Positions 58,718 through 64,000 of a stretch of DNA of 64,000 nt are shown one piece after another. The translations under genes were made by a program, and so were the position numbers. Origin of the DNA: Ascocoryne sarcoides NRRL 50072 (Eukaryota; Ascomycota; Leotiomycetes; Helotiales; Gelatinodiscaceae); the NCBI GenBank assembly GCA_000328965.1, contig KB205947.1, positions 1,012,377 through 1,076,376 of the forward strand. The letters are read 5' to 3'. Numbering within the stretch: the first letter of the stretch is position 1; the number at the start of each line of letters is the position of its first letter. The notes beneath the pieces are model-generated. The model was given only the letters and a program-made list of their open reading frames with translations. It made no database searches and had not been told where the DNA came from.

Positions 58718-60646
58718 TTATTTTGGGCGTCGCAAAGGATGTGCCTCTGTATTCAGGACGTATTCATCCAAACTAATCACATCTGGCTCCGAGAAAAGAA
58801 GATAAAAGTACTTAAGAGTCTCTGCCATCCAGAAAGACTCCATCCGATCGGATTTTGGAGGATTTTTCTTCGTACAATCGTCTAGACCAGCATGGGCGAT
58901 ATTTGTCCAAGTATGCTCAATGATTGTATCGAAGATATTCCAAGCACGCTCGCGTAGTACGAAATCGCCAGTAATACGATAAAGGATGAAGATAGATTCT
59001 ATCGCTTCTGGTCTATGCATGGGAGGTTAGTTCAGATTACATAGATAAATCTCAAGATTACACTTACCGCAGGATGTACCGCGGGTCATCTACCTTAGTT
59101 ACACCAGGCCCAAGCCTATGCTCCTGTATCTTCGATTCCACGCTTTCGGATCCTTCATAAGATTTGTCAACTTCATCATACCACTTCTTCTCATTCCAAG
59201 GGCAATGTTTTTTATCTGCACAGGCCACAGTATGTATGATCTCAGGCATAATACCGTTGGGCATCACTTCATAGGCCCAGAGACAACCTTCAACAAGCTT
59301 TTTAGCCAGAGCGAGATCATCGTCGTTTTCAAAAATCATCGCTGCAATGCCGACCATGCCGCCTGCAAAGCAGCTCAAGTGCTCCATTCGTGAATCTAGT
59401 TTCAGCTCCGTAAGTAGCGTATGATCATCACTGTTTACATTCCCAGCTAAGCGTATGTCCTCACCGTCGGGGGTCATTGGCCGGTAAAAGATATTACGCT
59501 TCATAGCGATAAGAGAATACTCATACATTCGTCTGTATTGTTGCGTTGCTCCTCCCAGAAGTATGTGTTGCTATTATGTTTCAGTGATTATATGCCAAGA
59601 GCGATAAGGAATTGCAAACCTTTGGGAGATATTCATAGAGAGAATCAGTCATACCACCGATGGTAAAGCTGCCATACTCTCTGAAGTCTGCATCCTTTGG
59701 ATTTATTACAACCGGCCACAATCCTGGTATTTTCGTTTTGTCTTGTTGCTCCTCAAAGATATCCATAATCCGTTGGACAGCATCGTAGAACTTAGGATCA
59801 CCGGTAATCTGACTCAGACGAGTAAATTCAAGAGTTAAGGATCCTGGCTCGGAGACAAGGACAGAATCGTGTGCTTCTTGGCTCACTCCTTGCAGCGCGT
59901 CTTTGAATTTCCAGCGAACAATCGGGAGCCTATTCGGCGTATCGAATGCCTTGTAAAGCATGTCCCCCATTTCAGTGGCTTTTTGAAGAAGAGTAGGATA
60001 TCTCCTCTCACTTAGATCATAAGCTGCAAGAAACCCACCCAAGTACCGAATCGTGGTTTCAAACACATTCAACTCTTCAAGTGCGCATGTACTGAAATCA
60101 ATTTGGTCGATCGCGACAATGGAATCACGGAACTCATTATGCATGCCCATGATCCAGAGTGTGTCGGTAAAACAGATTAGCATTAGCAACATAGTGCTTT
60201 TAGGAACCTGAAGACTCACCTAAAGAGTCCACCAGAGTAGCAGCCCAACCTCCAAATGCATCCAGAGCGCCACCAGATATTGGCTGCACCTCGTCCCTCA
60301 GCCAGGCATGTTTTACGTATCCTTTCCATGCATGCGTAAAATTCCCTTTGACGAGATCTAGTCTTGCCAGCCTGAGCTTCTTCTCTGCCGCGGTTTCTTT
60401 TTGGAAGTTGTGCTGGATTCTGGGAAGCGTCTTTGGGGCACTAGTTGGCAATGATTTCATAAGAGTGACTGGAAACTGCTGCGTAACACTCGCCCATGGT
60501 GAAATTGGAATTTTGCCAGGCGGCACTGGTGGTACTTTCGAGTATCTGTAATCTATCGTCCGAAAGAGACTCAATGGAGATCCGGTCCAGAGAAGCAGGG
60601 TGGCGGCAATTGATGCAAGCAAAACCGCATTCCTCCATCTTAACAT
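58718..60646 (-). CDS. GH47 alpha-1,2-mannosidase with a damaged splice site
   Basis: Exons 60646-60220, 60164-59620, 59570-59068 and 59012-58718 give 589 residues. A type II membrane anchor (VLLASIAATLLLW) follows a short basic N-terminus, so the enzyme faces the Golgi or ER lumen. Family blocks: YVKHAWLRDEVQPISG, ATLVDSLDTLWIMGMHNEF (catalytic acid region), NVFETTIRYLGGFLAAYDLS, EPGSLTLEFTRLSQITGD, RMEHLSCFAGGM, RPEAIESIFILYRITG and the C-terminal VLNTEAHPLRR. It trims alpha-1,2-mannose from N-glycans. Oddity: intron 1 (60219-60165) has a perfect GTGAGT donor and GCTAAT branch, but ends TTTTACCG where AG is required; without this splice the frame stops within six codons. It may be a polymorphic null, an assembly error or a rare splice. 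Confidence 0.85.
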
Positions 60647-61296
60647 CTTGACAAATTTGCCTTATAATAATCCCAAACTGCCCGAAGACTTTGGTCGCAG
60701 CGGTGAAGGCCACAGTAGAGAGGATAGGCGTCAAAATGATGCTGCGGAATAAATATCAAATGAGTATAAGACTGGGCCCAAAGAGTCGTCTCGATTAGAC
60801 GACCGTGTGGCTTACGATAGAGAGTAGTCGTGGAGGAATGACAACAGCAGATATGATAAATGTATGCTCGAAAGGGAGGTGAAATCCTGGTCGCATCGCT
60901 GGGTTTCGCATTTAAATTTAGACCCAAGTGCAGCACAGCGGTTAGCGTGTTGGTATTTGTTGGTGTTATATGTTGTTGTTGACGCCCGGTCGTCAATCAA
61001 TGCTACGGTGTAATCGATTCCAACATGTTAGATGCTGTTGGAGGCTGTTGTTAGAAGCGCCTTCTTGACGCACAAGTCATGACCTCTACGTAGGGCACCA
61101 GAATCCTCCCGTAGGATAATCTCTGTCTTCTTCTCCTAATGCTTAGTTTGCTGGTTTATTTTGACGTGGTTGCTATCTGACAGTATCATTTCAGCACACG
61201 ACGCGTTCATTAATTCATTGGCATTGCGTTCTCGTTTGTAGCTCATTCTGCTTCTTATCATCTCTCCCCATCACTTGGGCATAGAAAACCATTTAG
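60647..61296. other. Intergenic, possible lost first exon of next gene
   Basis: 650 bp between divergent genes. A short hydrophobic ATG frame near 61138 (MLSLLVYF) could be a decayed signal-peptide exon for the following pseudogene, but this is weak. Confidence 0.4.
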
Positions 61297-62094
61297 CAAG
61301 CGTTATGGGACATCCCAGATGGATCCCAGCCTGACTTCTCTGACACCTTCTCACAAGGCAACACCATACCACTATCGTGGAATGCACTTGTCACGACTGC
61401 GTACGTTGACACGACGAAAAACCTCGTCGATTTATAGGCGACAGCGTACGATACAAGTTCGAATCTATTCGCTCAGCGCATCACAGGTAGGTGTCGCTGT
61501 GGTGATGGTATTAGGAATTCCGAGTGCTGACCAGAAGCCGACAGATAGCATCAATTTGACCTCCGCAGGCCATTTTTCTTGGACCATCGCTATCCCAGCC
61601 TCATCTATCTCTGCCGACGCTAAATATTTCCTACGCTTCAAGGCGACAAACGCGACCTACAATCCGAACAATGGTGAGTTGTCGAGTTTATTCTCACTGA
61701 CGCGGGGTCGAGCTCTTCGTCGCATTCGTCGACTGCAAGTACATCTCTGCTCTCAAGTTCTACGAGTTCTACGAGTTCTACAAGTTCTGCCATTGCAAGT
61801 AGCACATCTATGCCATCTTCTCACACGTCTACGCCAGTGACCTCCGCTAGCTTGTCTACCGGCGCTAAAGTCGGCATTAGCCTTGGTATAATTATCGTCG
61901 CCCTTGTCCTTGTTGTTATGCTTTACATGTTCGTGGTTCGCAAAAAGAAGTCCACAGTACTCCCTTCCACGATAGTTGTTACGCCAGTGGAAGACAAGAA
62001 CGTAAATGTGCCTCCTACTCATCCGCAAGAACTGCACGGGACTACATCGATACCCACGAGTTATGGGCAGGATCATGTTGCGGAGCTAGGATAG
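61297..62094 (+). pseudogene. Ser/Thr-rich single-pass membrane protein, interrupted
   Basis: From an acceptor at 61296 the frame reads WDIPDGSQPDFSDTFSQGNT and IPLSWNALVTTAYVDTTKNLVDL, then TAG at 61435-61437 where Trp is expected, and resumes AYDTSSNLFAQRI. A 58-nt intron (61487-61544) leads to INLTSAGHFSWTIAIPASSI and YFLRFKATNATYNPNNGELSS. A frame change near 61700 is needed to reach the Ser/Thr run, a transmembrane helix (GISLGIIIVALVLVVMLYMF), an RKKK stop-transfer and a short tail ending EELG-like at 62094. No signal peptide was found in place. The layout is that of fungal surface proteins with a Kre9/Knh1-like ectodomain and TM, possibly a wall sensor. TGG to TAG fits a RIP-type change. 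Confidence 0.6.
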
Positions 62095-62587
62095 ATTCGA
62101 ATCATGGAATGTGCAGGAAATCGTCAAGTGGGATGGTGGACGGGGTTATGAACCATGTGCAATGCAGCATGGAGTACAGGAGGCTGGAGATTTGATATAG
62201 CCCAAAAGAATCCCGGCCATCTCTCTTTACATATTGCAAATTCCAACCATGGTATATATAGTTATTGAAAATCGCTGTTGGTGTTTTCCTCGCTATACAT
62301 TGTCGCAACTAAATGGGGGGGGGTTTTGATTGACTTTGGTCATCATCTCACATGCTCCTCCTTACTAGTTAAGGCGGTCAAGGCAGTCTTGTTACTCCTA
62401 TGTTCAACGTAACTCCTCTCCATGGTTGGGGACCTCTGCGTCTCAGATTTTCACTCCCTAGCCAAACGAAGGGTCCCAATCATAAAAGGCAGTGAAGGAG
62501 AAACTGGCTTTTCGTAAAAAGAAATAGTCCTAGCCATGAGACACACAAATAGCTCTAGGATTCAATTGTGTTTGCGACAGGAAGGTT

Positions 62588-62680
62588 ACGGAGGTACAGC
62601 GGCTAAGTATTGTGAGTACGGTTAAGGATTCACAAGGATTCACAGTATGATTGGTACTAATAATACTTAGCCGCCGTAAA
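62588..62680. repeat. Imperfect inverted repeat around a direct repeat
   Basis: CGGCTAAGTATT (62600-62611) recurs inverted as AATACTTAGCCG (62662-62673). The flanking TTACGG and CCGTAA also match if an 8-nt insertion in the left arm is allowed. Between the arms, AAGGATTCAC is directly duplicated (62624-62643). It may be a tiny decayed foldback element. Confidence 0.55.
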
Positions 62681-63173
62681 CATGGAAAGACCGCCGATTG
62701 GATAAAGCAGAGCTCGTCGGTGCGGACCTTGCTCAGCCGCCAGCCTTGCTATGTATGATTTTCTTGTTACGGTACGGAGGTAGGTCTCTCCAAATCTGCA
62801 GATGATTGCAGAAAGTTCCCTGTCGCCTCAGTACATCACAATTATTGTTTCTATGGACTCTGCAACTCATCCATGCCCTTTAAATTCTGCCCTTGAGCAT
62901 CTAGTACCGTACTAGTGTGTTGTACAGGTTATTAATTCACAATCTGCCACGGCTTGCCCCACTGAGAGTGGCAATGAGAAATCTACATGTACTATACAAT
63001 CCATGCTTGCTTTATATATCCCTATTTTTTGTATTATTCACTACCTACTCTTTACATGCTGGCTCTTTCTTCCAGGCAAGCCACGCTCCAGACGTCGTTA
63101 TATGGGCCAGTGAGCCTATACACAGATTCCGAACCGCCTGCATCTCTACCTCCACCCTCGACTTCTCCCATAG

Positions 63174-63476
63174 CTGGAACCAGAACCAGAAGTGAGGCCA
63201 ACAGACACGGAGAGCGACGAAAAGCTGGCTCACAGTAAATACAAACTCAGCCCTAGATTTACGTCACCACCTGTTGTCGATAATTTTCCCCTCGACGCAA
63301 ATGCACATTCTGCCTCTGAACTTCTACCTCTTTCCCCACGGAACAAGCCTCCAAGTCCGCATGTGGGTGAGAAGACACCTCTGTTTATAAGATTCACACG
63401 CAATTGGCGACGGCTGCAACAGACAGTTATTGAAGTTATATTCTATTCTATTTTATTTAAAACTAATTACCTTTAA
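63174..63476 (+). CDS. Possible terminal exon, unknown protein
   Basis: A plausible acceptor (CTTCTCCCATAG) opens a 100-residue frame: LEPEPEVRPTDTESDEKL, SPRFTSPPVVDNFPLDANAH, LLPLSPRNKPPSPHVGEKTP, FIRFTRNWRRLQQ. Composition is protein-like and disordered until about residue 85. I could not find a convincing upstream exon with an ATG, so this may be a gene fragment. Confidence 0.25.
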   Translation: MEPEPEVRPTDTESDEKLAHSKYKLSPRFTSPPVVDNFPLDANAHSASELLPLSPRNKPPSPHVGEKTPLFIRFTRNWRRLQQTVIEVIFYSILFKTNYL

Positions 63477-64000
63477 ATTAAACTGATTATAATTATTCCA
63501 AAAGACCCCTTTTCAAACAAGATGTAATATGTTTGAATATTTTTATCTAAATATAAATAAAAGTGCCAATTTTATATACTTACCCTCTCTCATCTACTGG
63601 CTTCTCGTGGGGTAATTCCTACTCCCATGTCGATGGGTCCAGATGCACATTCCCGCCGTGCCGGTCCCCACACCGATAAATGCTACGCAGCCGGATCCCC
63701 GACCCGCAATCTCGTGTTGTCTTGAATATATTACATTTCTGGGAGCGAGAATGGGCAGAGACACGCGACTCGTGGGTCCTTCGTCTCCGCCAATAAGGCC
63801 ATGCATCCATCGTTCAAAGGGAGGATCCCCGCCGCCCCTGGGTCCCTTAGACGACACGTTATGATGGAGATAAGAATACAAAAGTCAAACATGAACTATG
63901 AGCTGTCGTGATCTTTTCATTTGTCGGCGCCAGAAAAGATTATGGGATTTTTGGGTTGCTAAAAGGCGAGGCCATCCTGCTAGTTACTGACTGGTGGTCA

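Larger units (their letters stand above)
62095..64000. other. Terminal region, mostly non-coding
   Basis: About 1.9 kb with no solid gene. It contains a short inverted repeat and one possible exon, listed separately. 63430-63580 is AT-rich; 63600-63880 is of normal composition with only unsupported frames. Confidence 0.45.

Overview
The window is nuclear DNA of a filamentous ascomycete (Pezizomycotina). Genes are split by short introns (mostly 45-75 nt) with GT..AG ends and CTAAC/CTGAC branch sites. The products are fungal: an Lcl2 homologue, a glutamic (eqolisin) protease, a CBM1-linked GH3 beta-glucosidase, a GH47 mannosidase and a nicotianamine synthase-like enzyme. Leotiomycetes is my guess from gene content, not something the sequence proves. 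I rebuilt exon structures by hand from splice signals, reading frame and family conservation. Every spliced model ends in a whole number of codons, but none has transcript support.

Layout. 0.6-7.2 kb: an ankyrin protein (-), a small secreted protein (+), mitochondrial ribosomal protein bL27m (-) and Lcl2 (+). 8.2-13.3 kb: two divergent MFS transporters, one sugar/quinate type (-) and one ZIFL/YCR023C type (+). 16.2-17.1 kb: a secreted glutamic protease. 19.1-28.3 kb: an accessory island with a small charged protein, a CorA-like membrane protein, a kinase-vWA fusion and a broken NACHT NTPase gene, separated by AT-rich DNA. 28.7-30.6 kb: a secreted ADGF-type adenosine deaminase. 30.6-33.6 kb: gene-poor DNA with an inverted-repeat element. 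33.6-37.5 kb: a four-TM protein, a 70-residue Cys-rich protein and a nicotianamine synthase-like gene. 39.8-49 kb: core genes, namely PP2A B56 (-), TFIIIC tau95 (+) and an F-box protein (+). 49.9-60.6 kb: an Ecm33-like membrane protein (-), a 2OG-Fe(II) oxygenase (+), a CBM1-GH3 beta-glucosidase (+) and a GH47 mannosidase (-) whose first intron lacks an AG acceptor. 61.3-62.1 kb: a stop-interrupted Ser/Thr-rich single-pass membrane protein gene. The rest is intergenic.

How they relate. Housekeeping genes are compact and look intact. The protease, beta-glucosidase, deaminase and small secreted protein suit a saprotroph or plant-associated fungus that digests and scavenges externally. The 19-28 kb island is the least explained part: its protein types (NACHT ATPase, CorA-like membrane protein, atypical kinase-vWA) recur in fungal allorecognition or defence-like repertoires, so it is my main candidate for an undescribed system. 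That functional link is inference only.
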